22,758 nt of DNA, taken from an uncultured Bacteroidales bacterium. GTDB taxonomy: Bacteria > Bacteroidota > Bacteroidia > Bacteroidales > UBA932. This document shows, piece after piece, positions 1-6,887 of this stretch; within the stretch, counting starts at the first letter, position 1, and the number at the start of each line of letters is the position of its first letter. Made by a program: the position numbers and the translations under genes. The notes below the pieces were generated by a model. That model worked only from the letters and a program-made list of their open reading frames with translations. It was not told the DNA's origin and did not search any database. The stretch spans positions 1-22,758 of the forward strand of contig CALCHD010000255.1 of assembly GCA_937901105.1 (NCBI GenBank), in the 5' to 3' direction.

Positions 1-740
1 GCGTGCTGAAGAACTGTTTTTCCGCAACCAAACGGACCTGGAATAAATCCAGTACCGCCTTCAGCCATTGGATTTAGTGTATCAATACATCTAACACCAG
101 TCTCCATAATTCTGTATGGCCTTGGTTTCTCCTTATAGCCGCCGATTGCTACCTTAACCGGCCATTTCTGAACCATAGTAACATTGTGGTCCTCACCGTT
201 CTCATCTGTTACAACAGCAACAACATCAGATGCCTTATAGCTTCCCGACGGAACTACAGATTTTACTGTATAGTCACCTTTGAAGCTGAACGGCACCATA
301 ATTTTGTGAGGAAGCCATCCCTCTTTAACTTCACCAAGCCAGTCAGCGGCAACAACTTTGTCACCAGGTTTGGCGATAGGGGAGAACTCCCATACCTTGT
401 CCATATCAATAGGAGCAGTATACTCGCCCCTCTGAAGGAATACACCAGTCATTGTAGAAAGGTTGTTCTGCAAACCGTCATAGTTGCTGGAAAGCAGACC
501 AGGTCCAAGTGTTGCCTCCAACATGAAGCCCATGAACTCCACGTCGTTGCCTTTCTTCACACCACGTGTACTCTCATAAACCTGAACAGATGCAAATTTT
601 CCGTTCACTTTTATGACCTCTGCCATAAGCCTGGTGTCGCCAAGCTTAATGTAGCATATCTCATTTTGTGCAACAGGACCATTTACCTCTACTGTAACCA
701 GGTTGGCAATGATACCTGTAACTTTTCCTGTGGTACTCAT
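1..740 (-). CDS. atpA: V-type ATP synthase catalytic subunit A, N-terminal part (cut by window edge)
   Basis: This is the catalytic, nucleotide-binding subunit of the V/A-type rotary ATPase. The first 246 codons are visible and the gene runs off the left edge of the window. The start is the ATG at 738-740, six bases after the stop of the DUF2764-type gene. The protein begins with the short beta-barrel domain typical of subunit A. A long insert follows (about residues 110-195), the non-homologous region that separates V-type A subunits from F-type beta subunits. The frame then reaches a Walker A P-loop, GPFGCGKT, at residues 235-242, which is characteristic of V-type A subunits. Order E, DUF2764, A is the usual Bacteroidetes V-ATPase arrangement. 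Whether it makes ATP or pumps H+ or Na+ cannot be told, because the membrane subunits lie outside the window. Identification is very secure. Confidence 0.96.
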   Translation of the reverse strand, partial: MSTTGKVTGIIANLVTVEVNGPVAQNEICYIKLGDTRLMAEVIKVNGKFASVQVYESTRGVKKGNDVEFMGFMLEATLGPGLLSSNYDGLQNNLSTMTGVFLQRGEYTAPIDMDKVWEFSPIAKPGDKVVAADWLGEVKEGWLPHKIMVPFSFKGDYTVKSVVPSGSYKASDVVAVVTDENGEDHNVTMVQKWPVKVAIGGYKEKPRPYRIMETGVRCIDTLNPMAEGGTGFIPGPFGCGKTVLQH

Positions 741-746
741 ATATTT

Positions 747-1361
747 TTAATCTAATATTTTATTTCCTATTCCTTTGAAGGTTCCCCTTACTTCATCTAC
801 CAGCTTGCGGAACATCTCTTCACCTGCTTTAGCATCAAGCTTGTTCCATCTGTCAATAAGTTTTCCTTTGGCCAGGAATGCCAGAATTACATCCATATTG
901 AACTCGCCGTATTCATTCAGTCCGCTAATGTAGTCCCATTTGAAGCTGTCCAGCTGCTGCTCCTTCTCAAGAATATTCTTGTTGGCAAATATAGCCTGAA
1001 GCCTGTTCAGCTGCTCCTCATTCAAGTTAAGGTCTGCATTGTTGGCCGGACTCACTTTATATGAATCTGCATCGCGCTCCATTTTACCTGCAACATAATC
1101 CACTTTGCGGTTCCTTATTTCAAGGTCAAGTGCAAAGTAAAGTCTTATGAACCTGTTCTTGCAGTTCAAGGCTGCACGGTAAAAGTGGGCATTCAGATTC
1201 TCCTCATTTGTACCAAAGTCAAACCACTCAATAAAACGGCGGTCCTTCTCACTGCTGCTGTTGTAGATAGATTCTCTTACAGTGTCATAAGAAAAGGCCT
1301 TGTTGTCTCCGTTCAGTACAAGCTCGGGCAGTCCTGCAATAATGTAATGATAGTTTCCCAT
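747..1361 (-). CDS. DUF2764-type V-ATPase operon protein
   Basis: This 204-residue soluble protein lies between the E and A subunit genes of the V-type ATPase. It starts MGNYHYIIAGLPEL, matching the start usually seen in DUF2764 proteins, which occur at this operon position in Bacteroidetes and some other bacteria. There is no signal peptide or membrane segment. The sequence is mostly helical and charged, with many Asn, Lys and Glu residues. The position suggests a peripheral-stalk or assembly role, perhaps replacing subunit C/F-like functions, but no biochemical role is established that I know of. The gaps are 16 bases to subunit E and 6 bases to subunit A, so the three genes are certainly co-transcribed. 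Family assignment is from memory of sequence and context; the functional suggestion is inference. Confidence 0.8.
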   Translation of the reverse strand: MGNYHYIIAGLPELVLNGDNKAFSYDTVRESIYNSSSEKDRRFIEWFDFGTNEENLNAHFYRAALNCKNRFIRLYFALDLEIRNRKVDYVAGKMERDADSYKVSPANNADLNLNEEQLNRLQAIFANKNILEKEQQLDSFKWDYISGLNEYGEFNMDVILAFLAKGKLIDRWNKLDAKAGEEMFRKLVDEVRGTFKGIGNKILD

Positions 1362-1377
1362 TATTGTCTGTCAGTGA

Positions 1378-1986
1378 TTATCCAAAAAGAAGCTCTTTGG
1401 TTTTTGGTCTCAAATACTCTGCAATGATATTCTCAAAATCCTTGTCAGTAAAGCTTAACATATAGCCTTCACCTTTAGGGGCAATCTTAAAACCGCCCTG
1501 GATTCCCTTGCTGAACTGTACATCAACACCTGCACTGCAGATTTTTGCAAGCTGCTCTTTTGCAAACTGCTCTAGATCTGCCTGCTTCTCTGCAGGAAGA
1601 ATGATATCCAAAGCAACTGAATCTGAATTTTGGGGATTGAAAGCACTTACAACAGATTTAATGATCTCCTTCAAAAATTCAGTCTCAGCAACTGCAGCTT
1701 TTGCTGGAGCAAGGGATTTAGCTGTAATGACACTCTCAATCTGCTGCTTTACAGCAGTGAAAGCCTGCAATGATGCCATCTTCACATCATTCTCTGTTTT
1801 TGATTTAAGTTCAGCAGCCTCGCTCTGTGCCTTTGCCAGAATCTCTTGAGCCTGCTCCTTTGCCTGTGCAATAATCTGTGCAGCCTCATTCTTGGCATTA
1901 GCCTTCATCTGCTCAGCCTCTTGCTTGCCTTTAGACAGTCCCTCATTATAGAGTTTGTCTGTCAATTCTTGCAACTTGTTTTGCAT
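1378..1986 (-). CDS. atpE: V-type ATP synthase subunit E (peripheral stalk)
   Basis: This 202-residue protein is the E subunit of the V/A-type ATPase, which forms the peripheral stalk holding the catalytic head to the membrane sector. The first 75 or so residues are an Ala/Lys/Glu/Gln-rich coiled coil with heptad-like spacing. The rest is a compact mixed domain, as in the E/NtpE family; length is normal. It is the first gene of the visible part of the ATPase operon. The ATG at 1,984-1,986 is preceded by AGGAG about eight bases upstream, unusual for this block, where the other genes have no clear Shine-Dalgarno sequence. A Bacteroidetes-type -7 box lies about 40 bases upstream of the ATG. Subunit E rather than H/G is favoured by length and by the following DUF2764 and A genes. 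Confidence 0.88.
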   Translation of the reverse strand: MQNKLQELTDKLYNEGLSKGKQEAEQMKANAKNEAAQIIAQAKEQAQEILAKAQSEAAELKSKTENDVKMASLQAFTAVKQQIESVITAKSLAPAKAAVAETEFLKEIIKSVVSAFNPQNSDSVALDIILPAEKQADLEQFAKEQLAKICSAGVDVQFSKGIQGGFKIAPKGEGYMLSFTDKDFENIIAEYLRPKTKELLFG

Positions 1987-2025
1987 ATATATTGTCTCCT
2001 ATTAAATTTTAACAAAAATGACTAC

Positions 2026-2033
2026 CAAAGTTA
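2026..2033 (-). promoter_or_regulatory. Predicted Bacteroidetes -7 promoter element for the V-ATPase operon
   Basis: On the minus strand this reads TAACTTTG, an exact match to the Bacteroidetes -7 consensus TAnnTTTG. It lies about 40 bases upstream of the subunit E start. The -33 region has no perfect TTG at the ideal distance, so the call rests on the -7 box and its position. Confidence 0.6.
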
Positions 2034-2126
2034 TGTAATTTTATCCGAATATCCCACTCCTTAACTAAATTATTATCACAAAATAATCCGTTTCCGGTAT
2101 TGTTTTTCCTTACTAGTGAGTGCGCC

Positions 2127-2155
2127 TTTGTGCACGAATTGCCACTTTTGTGCAC
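2127..2155. repeat. Two TTTGTGCAC repeats exactly 20 bp apart (possible operator)
   Basis: TTTGTGCAC occurs at 2,127-2,135 and again at 2,147-2,155. Each copy contains the palindrome GTGCAC, and the copies are spaced 20 bp apart, close to two helical turns. They lie about 100-130 bp upstream of the predicted V-ATPase -7 box, between two divergent-free minus-strand operons. The spacing is what a dimeric regulator binding one face of the DNA would need. No regulator is identified. Confidence 0.35.
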
Positions 2156-2188
2156 AATGCCCATTGGGACGACGTCTTAATGGGCATT
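2156..2188. repeat. 10-bp perfect inverted repeat, 13-nt loop
   Basis: AATGCCCATT (2,156-2,165) pairs with AATGGGCATT (2,179-2,188). The hairpin abuts the GTGCAC repeats and lies just beyond the terminator of the decarboxylase operon. No long T-run follows on either strand, so it is a weak candidate for a backup terminator and may instead be part of a regulatory region. Confidence 0.4.
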
Positions 2189-2194
2189 TTAGAA

Positions 2195-2231
2195 CAAAAA
2201 AAAGAGCAGCAAGTGATTGCTGCCCTTTTTC
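2195..2231 (-). terminator. Intrinsic terminator of the methylmalonyl-CoA decarboxylase operon
   Basis: On the minus strand a GCAGCAA / TTGCTGC stem (2,217-2,223 with 2,206-2,212) closes a 4-nt TCAC loop. It is followed by CTC and a run of eight Ts, and preceded by a matching A-tract. It lies about 27 bases after the stop codon of the beta subunit gene, the expected place for the end of that operon. Confidence 0.88.
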
Positions 2232-2250
2232 ATTTCAAGTATTGTTGGGA

Positions 2251-3402
2251 TTATGCAAGGAATGCAAGCAGGATACCTGCAGCAACTGCACTACCGATAA
2301 CACCTGCTACGTTAGGACCCATAGCGTGCATTAGCAAGTAGTTTCTCTTATCATACTCCAAACCTACGTTATTTGATACGCGTGCTGCATCTGGAACTGC
2401 AGATACACCTGCGTTACCGATAAGCGGGTTGATCTTGTTGCCCTCTTTCAAGAACAAGTTGAAGAACTTCACAAACAATACACCTGCAAATGTTGCAACA
2501 ACAAATGAGAATGCACCAAGGATGAAGATCTTAACAGAGCTCCACTGCAAGAATTTGTCTGCCTGTGTTGAAGCACCTACGGTAATACCGATAAGGATAG
2601 TTACAACGTCAATTAGCGGACCGCTGGCTGTGGTAGCAAGACGTTTTGTTACGCCTGACTCTTTAATAAGGTTACCAAAGAACAACATACCCAATAGTGG
2701 AATACCTGAAGGTACAATGAATGCTGTTAGAAGGAAACCAACGATAGGGAACAGTCTCTTCTCGGTAGGGGATACTGCTCTTGGAGCTTTCATCTTGATA
2801 AGTCTCTCTTTCTCGGTAGTAAGCAGCTTCATGATAGGAGGCTGGATTACTGGAACAAGAGCCATGTAAGAGTAAGCTGAAACTGCAATTGCACCCATCA
2901 AATCTGGAGCAAGTCTACCAGACAAGAAGATAGCTGTAGGACCGTCAGCACCACCAATGATACCAATTGCACCTGCCTCTGTAGGAGAGAAGCCCAATGC
3001 AAGAGCTACAATGTAAGCGCCAAAGATACCGAACTGTGCAGCAGCACCGATAAGCATCAATTTAGGGTTTGAGATCAATGCAGAGAAATCTGTCATTGCA
3101 CCAATACCCAAGAAAATCAACGGTGGATACCATCCTTGGGCAACACCGCCGTAGAAGATGTTCAAAACAGAACCCTGCTCGTAAACACCAACATTAAGAC
3201 CTGGGAACAAAGGAATGTTACCAATAAGGATACCAAAGCCAATAGGGATAAGAAGCATAGGCTCCCAGTCCTTTGTAATGGCCAGGTAAATGAACACTAG
3301 TCCTATGACGATCATGATAAGATGCGCAAGCGTAACGTTTGCGAATCCTGTATACATCAGGAACTGGTTCAAGTTATCTAAAATACTAGCTTCGTAAACC
3401 AT
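2251..3402 (-). CDS. mmdB: Sodium-translocating decarboxylase membrane subunit beta
   Basis: This 383-residue integral membrane protein couples decarboxylation of carboxybiotin to Na+ export across the inner membrane. It is highly hydrophobic, with many membrane segments. The family signature IGGADGPT is present around residues 149-156, with Asp153 equivalent to the essential Asp203 of Klebsiella OadB. A second conserved block at residues 325-341 (NPLIGNAGVSAVPDAAR) has Asn, Gly, Ser and Arg at the same spacing as the Klebsiella N373, G377, S382 and R389 residues linked to Na+ binding. Both functional regions are intact. The protein is shorter than Klebsiella OadB, as is common for MmdB/GcdB types. 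It is the last gene of the operon, two bases after the biotin carrier gene. From the protein alone, oxaloacetate or glutaconyl-CoA systems are possible; the epimerase gene favours methylmalonyl-CoA. Confidence 0.94.
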   Translation of the reverse strand: MVYEASILDNLNQFLMYTGFANVTLAHLIMIVIGLVFIYLAITKDWEPMLLIPIGFGILIGNIPLFPGLNVGVYEQGSVLNIFYGGVAQGWYPPLIFLGIGAMTDFSALISNPKLMLIGAAAQFGIFGAYIVALALGFSPTEAGAIGIIGGADGPTAIFLSGRLAPDLMGAIAVSAYSYMALVPVIQPPIMKLLTTEKERLIKMKAPRAVSPTEKRLFPIVGFLLTAFIVPSGIPLLGMLFFGNLIKESGVTKRLATTASGPLIDVVTILIGITVGASTQADKFLQWSSVKIFILGAFSFVVATFAGVLFVKFFNLFLKEGNKINPLIGNAGVSAVPDAARVSNNVGLEYDKRNYLLMHAMGPNVAGVIGSAVAAGILLAFLA

Positions 3403-3404
3403 AA

Positions 3405-3842
3405 TTAACCAATTATTACAAGAGGTGCACCCTCAAGTACTGAATCACCTTTACCAACTTTAATTGCTGTTACTGTACCGTCAGCAGTAGCCTCAATGGC
3501 ATTCTCCATTTTCATAGCCTCAAGAACCATTACAGTCTGGCCTCTCTTAACTGCATCACCCTCTTTAACGCAAACGTCAAGGATAACACCTGGAAGTGGA
3601 GAAGTTACTGCAGTGCCTGCACCGCCTGCAGCAGCAGGTTTAGGAGCTGGACCGGCAGCAGGTGCTGGAGCAGCTGCTTTAGCAGCAGGTTTAGCAACTG
3701 GAGCAGCTGCTTTCTTAACTGGTTTGTCAAACTCAACTTTAAATGGAGTACCGTTTACCTCCACCTCAGCCATTGAGCCATCTACCTCGTTAACGGTAAC
3801 ATTGTACTCGTTGCCGTTAATTTTCAATTTATATTCTTTCAT
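3405..3842 (-). CDS. mmdC: Biotin carboxyl carrier subunit of the decarboxylase
   Basis: This 145-residue protein carries the biotin that shuttles CO2 from the carboxyltransferase to the membrane beta subunit. An N-terminal beta-rich segment (about residues 1-42) is followed by a flexible Ala/Pro/Lys linker (about 43-75), and then a biotinyl/lipoyl-type domain. The biotinylation motif EAMKMEN places the modified lysine at residue 111, about 34 residues from the C-terminus, as expected for the family. The swinging Ala/Pro linker is typical of decarboxylase gamma subunits. The gap to the beta subunit gene is only two bases, which suggests translational coupling. No Shine-Dalgarno is visible upstream; the leader is A/T-rich, as in Bacteroidetes. 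Confidence 0.95.
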   Translation of the reverse strand: MKEYKLKINGNEYNVTVNEVDGSMAEVEVNGTPFKVEFDKPVKKAAAPVAKPAAKAAAPAPAAGPAPKPAAAGGAGTAVTSPLPGVILDVCVKEGDAVKRGQTVMVLEAMKMENAIEATADGTVTAIKVGKGDSVLEGAPLVIIG

Positions 3843-3863
3843 TGTGTAAATTTCTTTAATGGA

Positions 3864-4850
3864 TTATTTTTTTCTTTGTGGAGTCTCTCTCAAAGTGTAA
3901 ATTTTAGAACTCCAAGGTGAATATGTTCTTGATACCTTGTTGATTGTAAGAACGGTCTCCTCAAAGTCGTGAGCCTCATTCTCAATCATGAACATGTGGA
4001 TAGCCATAGAGATTGCAGCATAAGTCTCAGCTGAAACCTGACCTGATGTATCTGCTTTCTCTTTATTTGCAACATCCTTAACAGCCTCAACAGCATTCTC
4101 AGATTTCTTTCTGATGTGGAATTTACCAATCTGCTTGAATACAAGATAAAGGATTGCCAATGCAAGGAAAGTAACACTCATTGCAGTAAGGGTCAACCAG
4201 ATACCGGTAGGATCTGACTGAGCCATCAATGCAGATTTAGACTCGCCGTCCATTGTAGCATTGTTGGTGCTAGGAGTAGGGTTCTCCATTTTAATCCAAC
4301 CGTGATCAGTTGAAGTGTCAGCATTAGCCTCTGCAGCTAGCTTTGAGTTTCTGTATGATTTATATACAAAGCTCTGCTCTGCTGAAGAACCGATTCCGTC
4401 AACTTTTCTACCATAAGACTTGTTTGTGTCAAGTGCAGGGAACACTACTCTGTCAATAACGGTTTTACCGTCTGCTGCAGTGAAGATGATCTCTTTTGCA
4501 CCGTCCAAAGTAAATCCAAGATGGAAAGTTCCTCTGTTGGCAACACCGTCAGCCCAGAAAAGGATGTGCTGGCGAGGCTGAACTTTGGTAAGAACGTCAC
4601 CTTTTGGAATCATGTACATTTTTAGATTCGCAGTATCTGTTGAAAGATAACATCCTGCGATATCTACAGTACCGTATGAAGTGTTGAAAAGCTCAATCCA
4701 GCCGCTTCTGTAGCCATAATCATCCTCAAAGCCCTCTGTGTTGGTTACAAGAACCTCATTAAGGCGCATGTCGGACATATTCTGGGCATTCAGATTAGAA
4801 GCGCAGACAAGAACTCCCAACAACAATATTAAACTGTAAAATTTCTTCAT
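3864..4850 (-). CDS. mmdD: OadG-family small subunit fused to an N-terminal lamin-tail domain
   Basis: This 328-residue protein is the small membrane subunit that tethers the decarboxylase complex. It begins with a signal peptide (residues 1-22, ending SNLNA). A beta-sandwich resembling a lamin-tail (LTD) domain covers about residues 26-165: it has the RLNEV start, the WIELFN core motif at 51-56 and later GRKVDG. After a linker there is one membrane helix (about 216-238), a basic stop-transfer stretch and a charged cytoplasmic part. The C-terminal block (about 279-320), ending in YSPWSSK, matches OadG proteins of other bacteria. Ordinary OadG/MmdD subunits are only about 80-120 residues, so the periplasmic LTD module is a large addition. 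I recall similar fusions in Bacteroidetes. The role of the LTD part is unknown; binding the cell wall or another envelope protein is inference. Confidence 0.85.
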   Translation of the reverse strand: MKKFYSLILLLGVLVCASNLNAQNMSDMRLNEVLVTNTEGFEDDYGYRSGWIELFNTSYGTVDIAGCYLSTDTANLKMYMIPKGDVLTKVQPRQHILFWADGVANRGTFHLGFTLDGAKEIIFTAADGKTVIDRVVFPALDTNKSYGRKVDGIGSSAEQSFVYKSYRNSKLAAEANADTSTDHGWIKMENPTPSTNNATMDGESKSALMAQSDPTGIWLTLTAMSVTFLALAILYLVFKQIGKFHIRKKSENAVEAVKDVANKEKADTSGQVSAETYAAISMAIHMFMIENEAHDFEETVLTINKVSRTYSPWSSKIYTLRETPQRKK

Positions 4851-4868
4851 TTTAATTGTAGTTTAAAA

Positions 4869-6422
4869 TTATAGAGGAAGGTTATCGTGCTTCTTAGCAG
4901 GATTTGAAAGTTTCTTGGTCTGAAGCTCCTGTAGAGCTCTGATAATACGGAAACGTGTATTTCTTGGCTCAATTACATCATCAATGTAACCGTATTTAGC
5001 AGCGTTGTAAGGGTTTGCAAATGCATCTCTGTACTCCTGCTCTTTCTCTTTAGCGAATGCTTTAGGATCTGCAGCCTCTTTCATCTCTTTACCGTAAAGA
5101 ACCTCAATAGCTCCAGAAGGACCCATTACTGCAATCTCACCAGTAGGCCATGAGTAGTTGATGTCACCGCGAAGGTGTTTAGAGCTCATCACACAGTATG
5201 CACCACCGTAAGCTTTTCTAAGTACAACTGTAACTTTTGGAACAGTTGCCTCACCGTAAGCGTAAAGAAGTTTAGCACCGTGAAGGATGATTCCGCCATA
5301 CTCCTGCTGTGTACCAGGCAAGAAACCAGGAACGTCAACTAGGGTTACCAATGGAATGTTGAAAGCGTCGCAGAAACGTACGAAACGTGCAGCTTTTCTT
5401 GAAGAGTTGTTATCTAGAACACCTGCAAGAGCTTTAGGCTGGTTAGCTACGATACCAACAGACTGGCCGTTGAAGCGTGCGAAACCAACAACGATGTTCT
5501 TAGCGTAGTCTTTATGAACCTCAAGGAATTTGCCCTCGTCAACGATAGCGCCAATTACCTCGTAAACATCGTATGGTTTGTTAGGGTCATCAGGGATAAT
5601 CTCGTTAAGTGAATCCTCAAGACGGTCGATAGGATCTGTAGTCTCAACATATGGAGCCTCCTCCAAGTTGTTCTGAGGGATATAGCTCAATAGGGCTTTG
5701 ATAACCTCAAGACCCTCTACCTCGCTGTCAACTGCAAAGTGTGCAACACCACTCTTGGAAGCGTGTACGCTTGCACCACCAAGCTGCTCCTGTGTAACAT
5801 CCTCACCAGTTACTGATTTTACTACTTTTGGACCAGTCAAGAACATGTAGCTGGTACCTCTGGTCATGATGTTGAAGTCTGTTAGAGCTGGAGAATATAC
5901 AGCACCACCTGCACAAGGGCCGAAGATAGCAGAAATCTGAGGGATAACACCTGAAGCAAGAATGTTTCTCTGGAAAATCTCTGTATAACCTGCAAGAGCG
6001 TTAACACCCTCCTGGATACGTGCTCCACCAGAGTCATTAAGACCGATAACTGGCGCACCCATAGTCATACCTTTATCCATTACTTTACAGATCTTCATTG
6101 CAAAGCTCTCTGAAAGAGAACCGCCGAATACGGTAAAGTCCTGGGCAAATACGTAAACCATACGGCCTTCGATTGTACCTCTACCGGTTACAACACCGTC
6201 TCCAAGGAATACGTTCTTCTCCATACCGAAGTTTGTACAACGGTGAGTTACAAACATATCAAACTCCTCAAAGCTTCCCTCATCTAGAAGCATGTTGATT
6301 CTTTCACGAGCAGTGTATTTGCCTTTTTCGTGCTGTGAGTCAATTCTTTTTTGACCACCGCCAATGCGTGCTTTCTCACGTAGAGAAATCAACGCTTTTA
6401 CTTGTTCGAGTTGATGGCTCAT
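4869..6422 (-). CDS. mmdA: Methylmalonyl-CoA decarboxylase alpha (carboxyltransferase) subunit
   Basis: This 517-residue cytoplasmic carboxyltransferase moves the carboxyl group of methylmalonyl-CoA to biotin, releasing propionyl-CoA. It has the two crotonase-like halves of acyl-CoA carboxylase beta subunits. Conserved marks are SGGARIQEG (131-139), the GPCAGGAVYSPALTDF loop (168-183) that forms an acyl-CoA oxyanion pocket, and GFLPGTQQEYGGII (366-379) with the downstream RKAYGGAYCVM stretch for the biotin side. The length is normal. By sequence alone it could be called propionyl-CoA carboxylase beta. The membrane beta subunit, OadG-like subunit and epimerase in the same operon argue for the Na+-pumping decarboxylase of the succinate-to-propionate route. 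No Shine-Dalgarno precedes the ATG. Confidence 0.94.
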   Translation of the reverse strand: MSHQLEQVKALISLREKARIGGGQKRIDSQHEKGKYTARERINMLLDEGSFEEFDMFVTHRCTNFGMEKNVFLGDGVVTGRGTIEGRMVYVFAQDFTVFGGSLSESFAMKICKVMDKGMTMGAPVIGLNDSGGARIQEGVNALAGYTEIFQRNILASGVIPQISAIFGPCAGGAVYSPALTDFNIMTRGTSYMFLTGPKVVKSVTGEDVTQEQLGGASVHASKSGVAHFAVDSEVEGLEVIKALLSYIPQNNLEEAPYVETTDPIDRLEDSLNEIIPDDPNKPYDVYEVIGAIVDEGKFLEVHKDYAKNIVVGFARFNGQSVGIVANQPKALAGVLDNNSSRKAARFVRFCDAFNIPLVTLVDVPGFLPGTQQEYGGIILHGAKLLYAYGEATVPKVTVVLRKAYGGAYCVMSSKHLRGDINYSWPTGEIAVMGPSGAIEVLYGKEMKEAADPKAFAKEKEQEYRDAFANPYNAAKYGYIDDVIEPRNTRFRIIRALQELQTKKLSNPAKKHDNLPL

Positions 6423-6454
6423 TTTATAATTCTTATAGTTAAGTTTAATTGAAA

Positions 6455-6868
6455 TTACATTTTAGAAGGATCCTCGCAAAGCTCTGTAAGAACGCCGCAA
6501 GTTGATTTTGGATGAAGGAAAGCGATGTTCAAGCCCTCTGCACCTTTTCTAGGAGCCTTGTCAATAAGCTGAACCTCTTTAGCAGCCATCTCATCAAGTG
6601 CTGCCTGTACGCCGTTGGTAGCAAATGCAATGTGATGAACACCCTCGCCTTTCTTCTCAATGAATTTAGCGATAGTACCCTCTGGAGAAGTGCTCTCTAG
6701 AAGCTCAATTTTAGTCTGGCCGATTTTAAAGAAAGCAGTTTTAACTTTCTGGTCTGCCACTTCCTCAATAGCGTAGCATTTTAGACCAAGTTTCTCCTCG
6801 TAGTAAGGAATAGCAGTCTCCAATGATTTAACTGCAATACCAATGTGCTCAATATGTGTTAGTTCCAT
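6455..6868 (-). CDS. mce: Methylmalonyl-CoA epimerase
   Basis: This 137-residue VOC-fold enzyme interconverts (R)- and (S)-methylmalonyl-CoA, so that the product of methylmalonyl-CoA mutase can be decarboxylated by the enzyme encoded just downstream. Two beta-alpha-beta-beta-beta modules are visible. Likely metal ligands are His8 in HIEHIGIAV, a residue near Glu55 in KIELLE, His78 or His79 in GVHHIAF and Glu129 in LTELCE, as expected for the family. Length is normal. It is the first gene of the decarboxylase operon here. Only 19 bases separate its ATG from the stop codon of the next, Firmicutes-like gene, and no Bacteroidetes promoter is visible there. Its natural upstream region therefore seems to be missing. 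Confidence 0.93.
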   Translation of the reverse strand: MELTHIEHIGIAVKSLETAIPYYEEKLGLKCYAIEEVADQKVKTAFFKIGQTKIELLESTSPEGTIAKFIEKKGEGVHHIAFATNGVQAALDEMAAKEVQLIDKAPRKGAEGLNIAFLHPKSTCGVLTELCEDPSKM

Positions 6869-6887
6869 ATCAATATGTATTAAAATG
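6869..6887. other. Boundary between Bacteroidales-like and Firmicutes-like DNA
   Basis: These 19 bases separate the epimerase start from the stop codon of a gene with clostridial features. To the left, genes mostly lack ribosome-binding sites and one promoter is of Bacteroidetes type; to the right, genes have GGAGG-type sites and a sigma-A-type promoter. The gap holds neither a terminator for the right-hand operon nor a TAnnTTTG promoter for the left-hand one. No transposase, integrase, tRNA or flanking repeat marks it. Confidence 0.65.

Noticed and set aside
186..755. Plus-strand open frame of 189 codons.
   Set aside because: It is antisense to the well-supported V-ATPase subunit A gene, has a Cys/His-rich composition unlike known proteins, and shows no ribosome site.
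3496..3849. Ala/Gly-rich plus-strand frame opposite the biotin carrier.
   Set aside because: It mirrors the Ala/Pro linker of the biotin carrier gene, which has a clear biotinylation motif on the minus strand.
4869..6422. Alternative naming as propionyl-CoA carboxylase beta subunit.
   Set aside because: No biotin carboxylase gene is present, whereas the sodium-pump beta subunit, OadG-like subunit and epimerase are in the same operon, favouring the decarboxylase.
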